This document shows, one piece after another, positions 26,226-26,563 of a stretch of DNA of 26,563 nucleotides (the first letter of the stretch is position 1; the number at the start of each line of letters is the position of its first letter). The stretch is from positions 4,697-31,259 of the forward strand of contig DCUH01000101.1 in assembly GCA_002327765.1 (NCBI GenBank), read 5' to 3'. Source of the stretch: a bacterium UBA2219. GTDB lineage: Bacteria; Desulfobacterota; Deferrimicrobia; Deferrimicrobiales; Deferrimicrobiaceae. Both the position numbers and the translations under genes were made by a program. The notes under the pieces were generated by a model. The model was not told the origin of the DNA. It did not search any database and was given only the letters and a program-made list of their open reading frames with translations.

Positions 26226-26563
26226 TCACGGCGCGATGTTATTCCCTTTCAGAAACGCAAGGATCGTCGTCGAAGGGACCCAGCACGACACGTCGGCGGA
26301 AGGGGGGGCGGCGGGGATGTGGAACATGCCGAACACCTCGCCGGACGGGAGGAACCCCGGGCTGCCGGAAGGGTCCCCGTACAAGGGGGAATCGGTCTCG
26401 TACCGGCAATCGGGATGCCCGTCCGTGCCGATCGCGCTGACGAAGGAGGAGATGTCCGCCCCCTGGAACAGCTCGATGAGCGACACGGCGGAAGAGGGCG
26501 GCCGGTCGACCGAAACTCTCGGGAATCCCGCGGTCCCGCAATGCGTCCCGACCGGGACGGGGG
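26226..26563 (-). CDS. Unidentified protein, C-terminal part (weakly trypsin-like)
   Basis: The frame is open from the right window edge to TGA at 26226-26228, giving about 112 residues; the start lies outside. A GTG at 26484-26486 could start an 86-residue protein, but the upstream residues look equally coding. GDPSGSPGFLPSGEVFGMF followed by CWVPSTTILAFLKGN resembles the end of trypsin-like serine peptidases, where a G[DN]SG[GS]P nucleophile strand precedes an IP-S-T helix. Here a proline sits between GD and SGSP, so the match is imperfect. It could equally be an unrelated secreted protein. It reads toward the tRNA pair. Confidence 0.5.
   Translation of the reverse strand, partial: PVPVGTHCGTAGFPRVSVDRPPSSAVSLIELFQGADISSFVSAIGTDGHPDCRYETDSPLYGDPSGSPGFLPSGEVFGMFHIPAAPPSADVSCWVPSTTILAFLKGNNIAP

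Overview
The window is GC-rich DNA with dense, mostly plus-strand genes, frequent 1-8 nt stop/start overlaps and several GTG or TTG starts. The gene order pnp - M16 peptidase - dut, a DUF4124-type lytic transglycosylase, the purSQL form of purine synthesis and a bidirectional-type [NiFe]-hydrogenase suggest a Desulfobacterota-like (former Deltaproteobacteria) chromosome. That assignment is inference from gene content; no rRNA gene is present to confirm it.

Layout. (1) 1-2156: 3' end of pnp, a zinc M16 peptidase and dut. (2) 2167-8730: purB, purS, purQ, purL, purF and pyrE, a tightly coupled nucleotide synthesis run that ends in an unknown putative lipoprotein gene (8723-9352). (3) nadB on the minus strand (9363-10967) converges on the lipoprotein gene and diverges from a lytic transglycosylase gene that has a strong, nearly leaderless promoter; pgsA follows, coupled to it. 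(4) tRNA-Gly(GCC) has its own promoter and a clear intrinsic terminator. (5) A threonine-synthase-like gene converges on a PaaK-like adenylate-forming enzyme; a Ykof-like small protein and a SAM methyltransferase diverge from the latter. (6) 16068-23310: hoxF, hoxU, hoxY, hoxH and hoxW encode a soluble NAD(H)-linked [NiFe]-hydrogenase (group 3d type, Ralstonia-like layout without a separate hoxE) and its maturation protease. They run directly into a stand-alone receiver and a membrane GAF histidine kinase. (7) 23331-25620 is a decay zone: a di-heme cytochrome c peroxidase with a stop, an internal deletion, a frameshift and a lost heme cysteine, followed by a Cache-PAS sensor split by an in-frame TAG and lacking an output domain. 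(8) 25621-26155: a noncoding, palindrome-rich stretch with two perfect 76-bp direct repeats. The second overlaps the 3' end of tRNA-Leu(TAA), and tRNA-Cys(GCA) lies upstream of that gene. (9) The C-terminal part of an unidentified minus-strand protein runs off the right edge.

How the genes fit together: the left half is housekeeping (RNA turnover, nucleotide synthesis, NAD, phospholipid). The right half is a H2/NAD redox module joined to a two-component pair. The most unusual features are the tRNA-3'-end-derived repeat/hairpin unit at 25744-25995, the hox operon with an appended signalling pair and a HoxF N-terminal domain missing two cluster ligands, and the side-by-side pseudogenes downstream of it.
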